From Mycobacterium intracellulare ATCC 13950 (GTDB taxonomy: Bacteria; Actinomycetota; Actinomycetes; Mycobacteriales; Mycobacteriaceae), in the NCBI RefSeq assembly GCF_000277125.1, contig NC_016946.1:3968001-4032000 (forward strand): a stretch of DNA of 64,000 nucleotides, in the 5' to 3' direction. The translations under genes were made by a program, and so were the position numbers. Below, piece by piece: positions 36,752 to 45,395 of this stretch (positions within the stretch are counted from its first letter, which is position 1; each line of letters opens with the position of its first letter). The notes under the pieces were generated by a model, which was not told the DNA's origin, made no database searches, and was given only the letters and a program-made list of their open reading frames with translations.

Positions 36752-37428
36752 TGAGCCGCCCCGGCATGCAGCTCTACGACGTGATGCGAACAGCGTTCGC
36801 CGCAAGGGAATTCACCGACGATCCGCTGCCCGACGAGGTGCTGGGGCGCATCTTCGACAACGCTCGCTTCGCGCCCAGCGGCGGCAACCGGCAGGGCGCC
36901 CACGTCACCGTGGTGCGCGACGCGGCGGTGCGGCGCAGGCTGGCCGAACTCGGGATGCCCGCTGCACGCCGGTACTTCGCGCAGCTGCAGGCGGGTGAAA
37001 ACCCCTGGAATTCGATCCATCCCAGCGCGGTGCCGCAGAAGGCCATCGAGGAGACGGAGATCCCCGACACGTTCGTCGCGCCGATCGCGAAAGCGCCTGT
37101 GGTTCTGGTGGTTTCGGTGGATCTGACCGTCGTCGCCGCCCTCGATCAACATCTGGACCGCGTCGGCATCGCCGGCGGGGCGTCGGTCTATCCGCTGATT
37201 TGGAACATCCTGCTCGCCGCGCGCAGCGAGGGCTACGGCGGCACCATCACGACGATGGCCATCGCCGCCGAAGGGGACGTCCGCGGGCTGCTGGGCATCC
37301 CCGATCGGCACGCGGTCGCCGCGGTGGTGCCGCTCGGCAAACCGGTGCGGCAGCTGAGCAAACTGCGCCGCCGGCCGGTCTCGGAGTTCATCACCCGGGA
37401 TCGGTTCGACGGCCCGCCGTTCGGCTGA
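36751..37428 (+). CDS. Nitroreductase family protein
   Basis: A 225-residue FMN enzyme. TAFAAREFTDDPLPDEVLGR and NARFAPSGGNRQGAH are the FMN-binding start; the end IPDRHAVAAVVPLGKP is the usual nitroreductase C-terminal strand. It probably reduces nitro or quinone groups with NAD(P)H. Its ATG overlaps the stop of the Hsp70-like gene; the link between the two functions is not clear. It converges on an LLM-class gene with 4 nt between stops. Confidence 0.87.
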   Translation: MSRPGMQLYDVMRTAFAAREFTDDPLPDEVLGRIFDNARFAPSGGNRQGAHVTVVRDAAVRRRLAELGMPAARRYFAQLQAGENPWNSIHPSAVPQKAIEETEIPDTFVAPIAKAPVVLVVSVDLTVVAALDQHLDRVGIAGGASVYPLIWNILLAARSEGYGGTITTMAIAAEGDVRGLLGIPDRHAVAAVVPLGKPVRQLSKLRRRPVSEFITRDRFDGPPFG

Positions 37429-37431
37429 GGT

Positions 37432-38397
37432 TCAGCGGGTTTCGCCGCGCAACTGGGGCAACACGGCTTGGCGCCACGCCGCGAAGAAACCGTCCATGTC
37501 GGGACCGATCTGCTGCACGTAGATCTCGTCGATGTCGGCGTCGATGTACTGGCGCACCTGCGCGATGTGCTTCTCGGGGTCCGAGCCGCAGGCGACGCTC
37601 TCGGCGACGGTCTCGGGTGGCACCAGCGACATCAGTGCGGCGAAATCCTTGGGCCGCGGCAGGATCTGGGAGGTCTGGCCGGGCAACCCCTCATTGGCCC
37701 ACAACCGATGCGCCGTCTTGAGCGCGGCGTCGGCGTCTCGATCCCAGCAGACCTTGGTTCCCGCCTGTACCGGTTTGTCGCCGCCGCCGGCCTCGCGGAA
37801 TTGCTTGACCAGATCGCCGTCGGGCATGGCGATGCTGTACCCGTCGCCGATGCGGGCGGCCAGCTCCACGGCCTGGGGACCGAACGCGGACACGTAGATC
37901 GGCGCCGGCTGCTCCGGCCGCGTGTAGACCCGCGCTTCCTGCACCTCGTAATGCTTTCCGTGGTGGCTCACCTCGCCACCCTGGTGCAGCTTGCGGATGA
38001 CCTCGACCGCCTCCTCCAGCATTTCGAGGCGCACACCGGCGGACGGCCATGGGTCGCCCAGAATGTGCTCGTTGAGGGCCTCGCCGCTGCCCACGCCCAG
38101 CACGAAGCGCCCGTCGAGTTGCACCGCCGCTGTCGCCGACGCCTGCGCGATGACCGCCGGATGGATCCGGATGGTCGGGCAGGTCACCGCGGTGCTGACG
38201 GGCAGCGACGTCGCCTCCGAGAGGGCACCGATCACTCCCCACACGAACGGGCTTTGGCCCTGCTCGTCGTTCCAGGGGTGGTAGTGGTCGGAGATCCACA
38301 GCGCGTCGAAGCCGGCGTCCTCGGCGCGCTTGGCCTGGTCGATGAGCTCCTTGGGGCCGAATTGCTCGCAGGTGAGAAAGTATCCGATCTTGGTCAT
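37432..38397 (-). CDS. F420-dependent LLM-class oxidoreductase (G6PDH-like family)
   Basis: A 321-residue luciferase-like TIM barrel: KIGYFLTCEQFGPKELIDQA, WISDHYHPWNDEQGQSPFVW, VTCPTIRIHPAVIAQASAT and FVLGVGSGEALNEHILG. The last stretch is the F420-phosphate region. It is the F420-dependent glucose-6-phosphate dehydrogenase relative found in several mycobacterial copies; the true substrate is unknown. ATG at 38397. Its upstream region holds the VNTR. Confidence 0.9.
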   Translation of the reverse strand: MTKIGYFLTCEQFGPKELIDQAKRAEDAGFDALWISDHYHPWNDEQGQSPFVWGVIGALSEATSLPVSTAVTCPTIRIHPAVIAQASATAAVQLDGRFVLGVGSGEALNEHILGDPWPSAGVRLEMLEEAVEVIRKLHQGGEVSHHGKHYEVQEARVYTRPEQPAPIYVSAFGPQAVELAARIGDGYSIAMPDGDLVKQFREAGGGDKPVQAGTKVCWDRDADAALKTAHRLWANEGLPGQTSQILPRPKDFAALMSLVPPETVAESVACGSDPEKHIAQVRQYIDADIDEIYVQQIGPDMDGFFAAWRQAVLPQLRGETR

Positions 38398-38542
38398 GGC
38401 GCCCGGCTACCCGCTCAGCGCCCGGATATGCGCGGCCGATGGGGGTGGCGCGAACGGGGCTGCGGCGCAGCGTGTTTGCGCCCCAACCGCGCGGCACGCA
38501 ACATCGGCCCCATTGGTCGCGTCCCGGAAGGGCAGTGGCGAA

Positions 38543-38663
38543 TGCCCACCTCCCAGCGACAACGGCACCGCGCCGGGCCCCCCGCACGACGGCACCGCGC
38601 CGGGCCCCCCGCACGACGGCACCGCGCCGGGCCCCGCACGACGTTGTCGCTAGGAGGCGGGCA
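38543..38663. repeat. Inverted repeat (22 bp, two mismatches) enclosing a VNTR
   Basis: The arm at 38543-38564 starts TGCCCACCTCCC and ends AGCGACAACG. The right arm at 38642-38663 is its inverse with two mismatches. The 77 bp between are the tandem repeats. On one strand this would fold into a large hairpin, or it may be the relic of a small mobile element. Confidence 0.8.
38562..38640. repeat. 27-bp tandem repeat, 2.9 copies (VNTR)
   Basis: Units at 38562-38588 and 38589-38615 are identical (ACGGCACCGCGCCGGGCC core, then CCCCGCACG); the third at 38616-38640 lacks two C. The number of copies probably varies between strains. Confidence 0.93.
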
Positions 38664-38886
38664 AACAGCTTGCGCCCCCGCCGGGGGCCGGTGTGGCAGA
38701 TGTGACTGGGGCACCCTCAGCGGCCCACCGGCGCCACAGGCGGCGCTAGCCCCCGCACGCACCGCCCGCACAGCCCCGCGTCCCGCGAGAATCGCTTCGC
38801 CAATTCGGAGAAGGTGGTTCTCCGCGGCCGAGAGACGATTTACGATCGCTGGTGACCTGAGCCGACCACGACGATCGGAGTCCGCC

Positions 38887-40107
38887 ATAGACGCCTGGAT
38901 TCTCGACGCGGTACGCACGCCGCGCGGGCGAGGCCGCCCCGACGGCGGACTGCACGCGGTGCACCCGCAGGCCTTGCTCGCGCGCTGCCTCACCGCACTG
39001 GCCGAGCGGACCGACTTCGATCCGGTCGACGTCGATGACGTGATCGCCGGCAACGGCATCCTCAGCGGGGACCACGGCGACGACATCGCCCGAATGTCCG
39101 TGCTGTTGGCGGGGTGGCCGGAGACCGTGCCGGGGATGACGTTGAGCCGGTTCTGCGGCTCGGGCCAGCAGGCCGTCACCGTTGCGGCGGCGGGCATCGC
39201 CGCCGGCAGTGAGGATTTGGTGATCGCCGGCGGTGTCGAGTCGATGTCGCGGTGGGGGGTGACGGCCGGGGTCCCGACGATCGACGGCAACAATCCCGAT
39301 CTTCGCGCAGTGTACCCGACTGTGCCACAAGGCATTTCGGCCGATCTGATCGCGACCCTGGAGGGATTCGGCCGCGAGGTCGTCGACGCCTACGCTGCGC
39401 AGAGCCAGAGCCGCGCCGCCGTGGCCATCGAGGAGCGGCGCTTCGATCGTTCCCTGGTCGACGTGGCCGCACCCGCCGGCCGCGTGGAACACGACGAGCA
39501 TCCGCGCCCGGGCACCACCACTGAGACGCTGTCACGCCTCAAACCGGCCTTCGAGGCGATGGGGGCCGCGCGCGCCGACGGCGAGCAACGCACGTTCGAC
39601 GAAATTTGCCTCGAGCGCTATCCCGGCGTCGACCGCATCGATCACGTGCACCACGCGGGCAATTCGTCCGGCGTGGTCGACGGCGCCGCCGCCGTACTGC
39701 TCGCCTCCTCCAACTGGATGCACACCCACCGCGTGACCCCGCGGGCGCAGATCCGGGCGACCGCGGCCATCGGCAGCGAACCGATCATCATGCTCACCGC
39801 GCCCGGCCCCGCGGCGCAGCGGTGCCTGGAACGCGCCGGCATGACGGTGGCCGACATCGATCTGTGGGAGATCAACGAGGCCTTCGCCGCGGTCCCGCTC
39901 AAGACGATGCGCGATCTGGACATCGATCCCGACGTGGTCAATGTCAACGGCGGCGCGATCGCCCTCGGGCACCCGATCGGCGCCACCGGCGCCATGCTGA
40001 TCGGCACCGTTCTCGACGAACTCGAACGTCGTGACCTGACAACGGGACTGGTGACCATGTGCACGGGCGGCGGGATGGGCACGGCGACGATCATCGAGCG
40101 GGTGTGA
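38887..40107 (+). CDS. Acetyl-CoA acetyltransferase (thiolase), apparent ATA start
   Basis: A 406-residue thiolase. Nucleophile Cys in [16 protein letters not shown]; catalytic His in [15 protein letters not shown]; second Cys in [11 protein letters not shown]. First of four overlapping beta-oxidation genes. The protein begins [13 protein letters not shown], and the codon before it is ATA at 38887-38889, with GGAG 6 nt upstream, where relatives would have ATG. No ATG, GTG or TTG occurs close by in frame. Either ATA is used poorly as a start or this strain has a start-codon mutation. Confidence 0.85.
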   Translation: MDAWILDAVRTPRGRGRPDGGLHAVHPQALLARCLTALAERTDFDPVDVDDVIAGNGILSGDHGDDIARMSVLLAGWPETVPGMTLSRFCGSGQQAVTVAAAGIAAGSEDLVIAGGVESMSRWGVTAGVPTIDGNNPDLRAVYPTVPQGISADLIATLEGFGREVVDAYAAQSQSRAAVAIEERRFDRSLVDVAAPAGRVEHDEHPRPGTTTETLSRLKPAFEAMGAARADGEQRTFDEICLERYPGVDRIDHVHHAGNSSGVVDGAAAVLLASSNWMHTHRVTPRAQIRATAAIGSEPIIMLTAPGPAAQRCLERAGMTVADIDLWEINEAFAAVPLKTMRDLDIDPDVVNVNGGAIALGHPIGATGAMLIGTVLDELERRDLTTGLVTMCTGGGMGTATIIERV

Positions 40108-40886
40108 GAGTGCCGACCACGCTGGAGCTCGACCGGCCCGGTGACGGTGTCGCCGTCCTGCGTCTGAATCGCCCGCAGCGCCTCAACGCCATCAACGAGA
40201 CGATGCAAACCGAATTGCGCGGCCTGCTCGGCGATTTGGCCGTCGACGCCACGGTGCGCGCCGTGGTGCTGACCGGCGCCGGACGCGGGTTTTGCGCGGG
40301 CATCGACGTGCGCGACTTCGGGCCGTCGATGCTCGAAGCCAGCGCGCCGGCGCTGGAGCGGATGCGCTTCCAGGAGAGGATGGCCGCCCTCGCCGAAGCG
40401 GTGCGGGCCCTGCCGCAGCCCGTCATCGCCGCCGTCAACGGCCCCTGTGTCGGCGCGGGCCTCGCGCTGTGCCTGGCCGCGGATATCCGAATCTGCTCGG
40501 CCGCCGCCACTTTCGGCAACGCCGCCATCCAGCTGGGGCTCTCCGGCGCCGAGATGGGCATGAGCTATCACCTGCCGCGCATCGTCGGCACCAGCGTGGC
40601 CGCCGATTGGATGCTCACCGGCCGCACGGTGTCGGCGACCGAAGCCGATCGGCGCGGGCTGGTCAGCGAAGTCGTCGCGGCGGATGGGTTGGCCGGCCGC
40701 GCGGTGGAGTTGGCCAGGTTGATCGCGGGCCATGCCCCGCTCGGAGCGCAACTGACCAAGCGCGCCCTGCAGGTCAACACCGACGCCGCGAGCTTCGAGT
40801 CGGCGCTGGAACTGGAGAACCGCAACCAGGTGATCACGCACGCGACGGACGAGGCGGCCGAACGCCGCAAGAAGTGGTCTTCATGA
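40104..40886 (+). CDS. Enoyl-CoA hydratase/isomerase family protein
   Basis: A 260-residue crotonase: RLNRPQRLNAINETM, GFCAGIDVRDF, NGPCVGAGLALCLAADIRI and LGLSGAEMGMSYHLPRIVG with the second-position catalytic Glu. GTG at 40104 overlaps the thiolase stop (GTGTGA); another GTG follows at 40110. The overlaps on both sides show a coupled operon. Confidence 0.9.
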   Translation: MRVPTTLELDRPGDGVAVLRLNRPQRLNAINETMQTELRGLLGDLAVDATVRAVVLTGAGRGFCAGIDVRDFGPSMLEASAPALERMRFQERMAALAEAVRALPQPVIAAVNGPCVGAGLALCLAADIRICSAAATFGNAAIQLGLSGAEMGMSYHLPRIVGTSVAADWMLTGRTVSATEADRRGLVSEVVAADGLAGRAVELARLIAGHAPLGAQLTKRALQVNTDAASFESALELENRNQVITHATDEAAERRKKWSS

Positions 40887-42028
40887 CCGGACCCCTGCGC
40901 GACGTCCGCATCGTCATGATGGGCGGGCTGGGGCCCGCACCGTTTTGCGGAATGTTGTTGGGCGACTTGGGCGCCGACATCGTCCGCATCGACGCCGTAG
41001 CGGGGGTCGACGGGCCCTTGCCGATCGACTACACGGTCCGGCGCGGCCAGCGCTCGCTGGCCGCCGACGTGAAAGACCCCCGTGGGCGGGACCTGGTGCA
41101 CCGGCTGGCCGCCGGCGCCGACGCCTTCGTCGACGTGTACCGCCCGGGGGTGGCCGAACGGCTGGGCATCGGGCCGGACGCGCTGACCGAGCGCAACCCG
41201 CGCCTGGTCTACGCCCGCATGACCGGGTACGGGCAGGACGGGCCGCTGGCCGGTCACGCCGGTCACGACATCAACTACCTGGCCCTCACGGGCGCGTTGC
41301 ACGCCATCGGCACCGCCGAATCACCGGTGCCGCCGCTGAATCTGATCGGCGACTACGGCGGCGGCGGAATGCTTTTGGCGGTCGGCCTGCTCAGCGCGAT
41401 CCTCGAGGCGCGCGAGTCCGGGGTGGGTCAGGTGCTCGACGTCGCGATGGTCGACGGCGTGGCGACGCTGTTGGCGCCCTACTTCGGGATGCTGCCGGCC
41501 GGCACCTGGCGCGACGAACGCGAAGCCAATCTGCTCGACGGCGGCGCGCACTTCTACGGCGTCTACGCCACGGCCGACGGTGGTCACGTCGCCGTCGGCG
41601 CCATGGAGTCGAAGTTCTACGCCGAACTGTGTGATCGCCTCGGTGTCACCGTGCCCCAGGACGACGACGCCCCGGCCGCGTGGGCCGCGCACCGCGCCGC
41701 CCTGGCCGCCCGTTTCGCCGAGAAGCCCCGCGATGAATGGGAGCGCATCCTCGACACGCCGGGATGCTGTGCCACACCGGTGCTTTCGCTGACCGAGGCG
41801 CCGCGACATCCGCACCACGTCGCGCGGCAGACGTTCGTCGAACTCGACGGCATCACCCAGCCCGCGCCGGCGCCGCGCTTCTCCCGCACGCGACCGGCTA
41901 CGCCGTCGGCCCCCGCGCTGCCGGGCGACCACACGCAAGCGCTGCTGCGCGAGGCGGGATTGGACGCGCAAACCATCGCCGAACTCGTCGACTCCGGCGT
42001 GGTGGCACAGAGCAAGAGGAGACGTTGA
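40883..42028 (+). CDS. CaiB/BaiF family CoA-transferase or alpha-methylacyl-CoA racemase
   Basis: A 381-residue class III protein: MMGGLGPAPFCGMLLGDLGADIVRID, longer than the start usual in CoA transferases but with the same pattern; YRPGVAERLGIG; RMTGYGQDGPLAGHAGHDINYLA holds the catalytic Asp in HDINY. YGGGGMLLAVGLLSA follows. Racemases of this group convert (R)- to (S)-2-methylacyl-CoA during sterol or branched-chain breakdown, and that fits the neighbours. ATG overlaps the upstream stop (ATGA). Confidence 0.88.
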   Translation: MTGPLRDVRIVMMGGLGPAPFCGMLLGDLGADIVRIDAVAGVDGPLPIDYTVRRGQRSLAADVKDPRGRDLVHRLAAGADAFVDVYRPGVAERLGIGPDALTERNPRLVYARMTGYGQDGPLAGHAGHDINYLALTGALHAIGTAESPVPPLNLIGDYGGGGMLLAVGLLSAILEARESGVGQVLDVAMVDGVATLLAPYFGMLPAGTWRDEREANLLDGGAHFYGVYATADGGHVAVGAMESKFYAELCDRLGVTVPQDDDAPAAWAAHRAALAARFAEKPRDEWERILDTPGCCATPVLSLTEAPRHPHHVARQTFVELDGITQPAPAPRFSRTRPATPSAPALPGDHTQALLREAGLDAQTIAELVDSGVVAQSKRRR

Positions 42029-43324
42029 ATGTCGTGGGACTTTTCCACCGACCCGGAATGGGCCGAGCAACTGGAATGGGTCGAAGGCTTCGTCCGCGAG
42101 GAATGTGAGCCGATCGACCTGATCGTCAAGGAGTCTCACGACCTGGGCGATCCGGTGCGCCAGGCGCTGATCCCGCCGCTGCAGGAGATCGTCAAGGAGC
42201 GCGGGCTGTGGGCCACGCACCTCGGCCCGCACCTGGGCGGCCCGGGCTACGGGCAGGTGAAGCTGGCGTTGCTCAACGAGATTCTCGGTCGCTCGGAGTG
42301 CGCTCCGATCGTCTTCGGCTCACAGGCGCCCGACTCCGGCAACAGCGAGATCCTGGCGCACTACGGCACACCCGAGCTCAAGGCGCGCTACCTCGAGCCG
42401 CTGCTGGACAACCGCATCATCTCCTGCTTCTCGATGACCGAGCCGCAGGGCGGCGCCGACCCGAAGGTGTTTCGCACCACCGCGGTGCAAGACGGCGGCC
42501 ACTGGGTCATCAACGGCGAGAAGTGGTTCTCGTCGTTCGCCTCCATGGCGTCCTTCATCATCGTGATGGCGATGACCGACCCCGAGGCGCCGCCGTACGA
42601 GCGCTACTCGATGTTCGTCGTTCCCGGCGACACCCCCGGCATCAACGTGCTGCGCGACGTGGGACTGGGCTACCAGCCCACAGGCGGCGGGCGAGAGGGC
42701 TATGTCCGCTACGAAAACGTCCGCGTGCCGGCCGATCATATGCTGGGCCCGCGCGGCGGGGCGTTCGTCGTCGCGCAGACCCGGCTGGGAGGTGGGCGCA
42801 TTCACCACGCGATGCGCACGGTGGGGCTGGTCCGCCGGATCTTCGACATGATCTGCGAGCGGGCGGCATCGCGCTACACCCAGGGCGAGGTCCTGGCCAA
42901 CAAACAACTCGTGCAGCAGATGGTCGCCGACTCATGGATGGAGATCGAGGCCTTCCGGCTGCTGACCCTGCAAACCGCTTGGAAGATCGACCAATTCAAC
43001 GACTACCACGCCGTGCGGGCCGACATCTCGGCGGTCAAGGCGATGATGCAGAAGGTGCTGCACGACGTCTCCTCGCGGGCGCTTCAGCTGCACGGGTCGC
43101 TGGGCACCACCCACGAGATGCCCTTCGTGCAGTACCTGGTGGAGTCGTTCGTGCTCGGGCTGGCCGACGGCCCGACCGAGGTGCACAAGGTGACGCTGGC
43201 GCGGCTGTTGCTGAAAGACCGTGAGCCCGCACCCGACCTGTTCCCCTCCGAGCATTTGCTGCGGCTGCGCGCGGCGGCGGAGGAAAAGTTCGCCGACAAG
43301 CTGGCGGGCATCCCCCGCGGCTAA
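42029..43324 (+). CDS. Acyl-CoA dehydrogenase
   Basis: A 431-residue FAD enzyme: CFSMTEPQGGADPKVFRTTA, VINGEKWFSSFASMASFII, LGGGRIHHAMRTVG, LQLHGSLGTTHEMPFVQYLV. It resembles the ACAD10/11-like group that acts on longer or hydroxylated acyl-CoAs. It follows the CoA-transferase gene directly, with GAGGAG upstream of its ATG. Last gene of the operon; converges on the MspA-family gene, overlapping its stop by 4 nt. Confidence 0.92.
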   Translation: MSWDFSTDPEWAEQLEWVEGFVREECEPIDLIVKESHDLGDPVRQALIPPLQEIVKERGLWATHLGPHLGGPGYGQVKLALLNEILGRSECAPIVFGSQAPDSGNSEILAHYGTPELKARYLEPLLDNRIISCFSMTEPQGGADPKVFRTTAVQDGGHWVINGEKWFSSFASMASFIIVMAMTDPEAPPYERYSMFVVPGDTPGINVLRDVGLGYQPTGGGREGYVRYENVRVPADHMLGPRGGAFVVAQTRLGGGRIHHAMRTVGLVRRIFDMICERAASRYTQGEVLANKQLVQQMVADSWMEIEAFRLLTLQTAWKIDQFNDYHAVRADISAVKAMMQKVLHDVSSRALQLHGSLGTTHEMPFVQYLVESFVLGLADGPTEVHKVTLARLLLKDREPAPDLFPSEHLLRLRAAAEEKFADKLAGIPRG

Positions 43325-44025
43325 ACCGCTTTCGTGACGCCCACGTAGGACAGCACCACGTCGGAGAGGTCGGTCTGGCGGGTCAGCACCGCATAGGAGC
43401 GGATGAACGACTGACCCACGCAGCCGTCGATCTTGACGTGGAAGTTGCTGATCATCACCCAGGGATTCGCGCCCTTGAACTGCTTCTTGATCACCGGCAC
43501 CACGATCACCAGGCCCGGCTTGAGTCCCACGCTCATCACGCCGTTGATGGGGGCCGACACGAACGGCAGCAGGGGCGGCAGCGTGCCGGTGGCGTCGAAC
43601 GTCGGGCTGACGCCGGGGATGATCCCGGCGCCGCCCTCCATGATCACACCGTTGGAGGTGCTCATGTCGATCCCACAGCCGATCTGGTAGCCGACTTCCA
43701 GGACGCCGTGGGCCTCTTCGGGTCCGCGGAGCGAGCCGACGAAGATGCCGCTGGACATGTATTCGCGCGACGAGATCGCGGTGGTCAGCGGCGCTACCGG
43801 AACCTGCATCTCGTCCTTGGCGCCCAATCCCAGCGTCCAGCCGTCGGGGGTGTTCAGGATCGCGGGGGGATTCGAGGGCACCGCCGCGCCGGCCGGTGGC
43901 GCCGCATCGGGCGGGGCGGGACCGAGCTGGGGTTCGGAGTCGGCCGAGGGCGCCGCGATCACCGACATCGCGAGGCACACGGCGATAGCCATGGCACGAC
44001 GGACGACGATGGCTACCGGCCTCAC
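43321..44025 (-). CDS. MspA-family porin-like protein
   Basis: A 234-residue secreted protein. Signal peptide: RRAMAIAVCLAMSVIAAPSADS. A Pro-rich linker (GPAPPDAAPPAGAAVPSNPP) is followed by the MspA-type domain: LNTPDGWTLGLGAKDEMQV, SSGIFVGSLRG, VGYQIGCGIDMSTSN, and an end with NFHVKIDGCVGQSFIRSYA. MspA forms outer-membrane pores in fast growers; slow growers carry divergent relatives. Two Cys (in CGID and DGCV) may pair. GTG at 44025. Confidence 0.86.
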   Translation of the reverse strand: MRPVAIVVRRAMAIAVCLAMSVIAAPSADSEPQLGPAPPDAAPPAGAAVPSNPPAILNTPDGWTLGLGAKDEMQVPVAPLTTAISSREYMSSGIFVGSLRGPEEAHGVLEVGYQIGCGIDMSTSNGVIMEGGAGIIPGVSPTFDATGTLPPLLPFVSAPINGVMSVGLKPGLVIVVPVIKKQFKGANPWVMISNFHVKIDGCVGQSFIRSYAVLTRQTDLSDVVLSYVGVTKAV

Positions 44026-44177
44026 GGGCGAAACCGTACGCAGGGTCGCATTTGGTGCGCGAAATTTGCTGGCCGGCAATCCACATTTGTTGTTCGTTCG
44101 TGACTGTTATGCAATGTAGAATCGGCAGTAGCGTTTCGACAATCTCCAGTATCCGGCGGATCACGGAGAGGGTGGCG

Positions 44178-44429
44178 ATGATTTCTCGCAGGTGCGCTTG
44201 CCTACTGGTCGCGGGTTCGACGGTCCTCGCGGCGCTGACCGGTGGCACCGGGATGGCCCTTGCGAATCCGGACGCCGGCCAGCAGCCCGACATCCCGGCG
44301 ATCGACGAATGGCCGATACAGTTCCCGACCACGATGACGAATCCGATCGACGATGATGAAAACGAACTGTCGACCACCGGCGGCGGTGTCGGAATGGTTT
44401 GTCAAAATCTCGGGGCCCACTGCGGCTGA
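44178..44429 (+). CDS. Small secreted protein
   Basis: An 83-residue protein with a Sec signal (RRCACLLVAGSTVLAALTGG, cleavage near ALANPDAG). The mature ~55 residues are acidic (PIDDDENE) and end CQNLGAHCG, where two Cys could form a disulphide. ATG at 44178 has GAGAGG upstream. It is divergent from the MspA-family gene. The family is not one I recognise. Confidence 0.72.
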   Translation: MISRRCACLLVAGSTVLAALTGGTGMALANPDAGQQPDIPAIDEWPIQFPTTMTNPIDDDENELSTTGGGVGMVCQNLGAHCG

Positions 44430-44435
44430 GTACCG

Positions 44436-45395
44436 TCAGTCCAGCATCGACAGGGCGCGCCCCAGCAGCCGCGGCAGACTGGCTGCCATCGCTTCCAATT
44501 CGGCCCTCGGCGACCGCCTTCGGCGGTTGTGCTTGACGATCAGCGACCACGTCGCCACCGATTTGTAGCACGCCAACGCCGTGAACCAGCCCAAATCGGT
44601 TGCTTCGCAACCCAACTCGCACCGATAGAGCTCGGCGAGTTCGGCGGTCGGCGGTGCCATCGCGTCCGGCGCCGGAACCCTACGGTAGGTGTCCGGGTCG
44701 CAGTTGATCAGGAACCAGCCCACATCGATGCGCGGATCGCCGATCGACCAGATCTCCCAATCGATCACCGCGTTGATCCGCGCCCCGGAGGCGAGCAGGT
44801 TGCCCAGCCGAAAGTCACCGTGCACCACGCCCGGCGCCATCGCGCTTGGCGCGCAGGCCAATAGGGTGTCGCGGACGTTCGGCCAGCCGGGCGCCAGCGC
44901 CGGATCGACGGTGTTCAGCGTGTCGGACCAGCGGTGGACTTCGGCGACCGGGTCGACGACGGGTTCATCGCCCAGCCCGAGCTCCGTCGGCGAAAGCCGG
45001 TGCAGCGCGGCCATGGCCCGGCACGCGTTCCGGTACCGGTCGGTCATGTCCGCAACGGGCGCGCATCCGTCGAAGAGCGGTTCGACACAGTCGCCGTCGA
45101 CCCGGGACATGACATACAGCGGCGGTGTGTCCGGGGGACGTCCCGGGTCCTCCCGCAGCACATCGGGAACCGGAACACTGGTCGCGGCAAGGGCTTTGAG
45201 GATACGTGCCTGGCGCAGCACGTCGCGATGAGCGACCGGTTCGACGCCCGGTGGAGCGACCTTGATCACCACACGCCGGCCACCCAGGTCACCCCCGAAG
45301 GTCAGGCTGGAGGCGCCCCCGGACAGTGGAGCGACGTCCGTGACCCCCGCATCGGCGAGGCGCGCGCGCAGTTCGCCCAGGTCGAGCTCAGCCAT
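44436..45395 (-). CDS. Phosphotransferase (APH/ACAD10-like kinase)
   Basis: A 319-residue kinase-fold protein: PLSGGASSLTF (phosphate loop), VVIKVAPPG (Lys), VVHGDFRLGNLL (catalytic Asp, Asn) and AVIDWEIWSIGDP (metal Asp). The type is common beside acyl-CoA dehydrogenases, where it phosphorylates hydroxyacyl-CoA, rather than a drug-resistance enzyme. ATG at 45395 overlaps the stop of the SDR gene (TGATG), so the pair is co-translated. Confidence 0.87.
   Translation of the reverse strand: MAELDLGELRARLADAGVTDVAPLSGGASSLTFGGDLGGRRVVIKVAPPGVEPVAHRDVLRQARILKALAATSVPVPDVLREDPGRPPDTPPLYVMSRVDGDCVEPLFDGCAPVADMTDRYRNACRAMAALHRLSPTELGLGDEPVVDPVAEVHRWSDTLNTVDPALAPGWPNVRDTLLACAPSAMAPGVVHGDFRLGNLLASGARINAVIDWEIWSIGDPRIDVGWFLINCDPDTYRRVPAPDAMAPPTAELAELYRCELGCEATDLGWFTALACYKSVATWSLIVKHNRRRRSPRAELEAMAASLPRLLGRALSMLD

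Larger units (their letters stand above)
38398..38886. other. Non-coding region holding a VNTR inside inverted repeats
   Basis: The 489 bp between the LLM gene and the thiolase gene has no recognisable gene in any frame. It holds the structure at 38543-38663 and, near its right end, the ribosome site of the thiolase gene (GGAG at 38877-38880). The LLM promoter must lie left of the repeats. Confidence 0.7.

Noticed and set aside
38562..38640. Possible CRISPR array
   Set aside because: Units follow each other without spacers and no cas genes are present; it is a VNTR.
44436..45395. Aminoglycoside resistance phosphotransferase
   Set aside because: The kinase motifs fit the APH fold, but size, context and overlap with an SDR fit the acyl-CoA-linked kinase group; no reason to call drug resistance.
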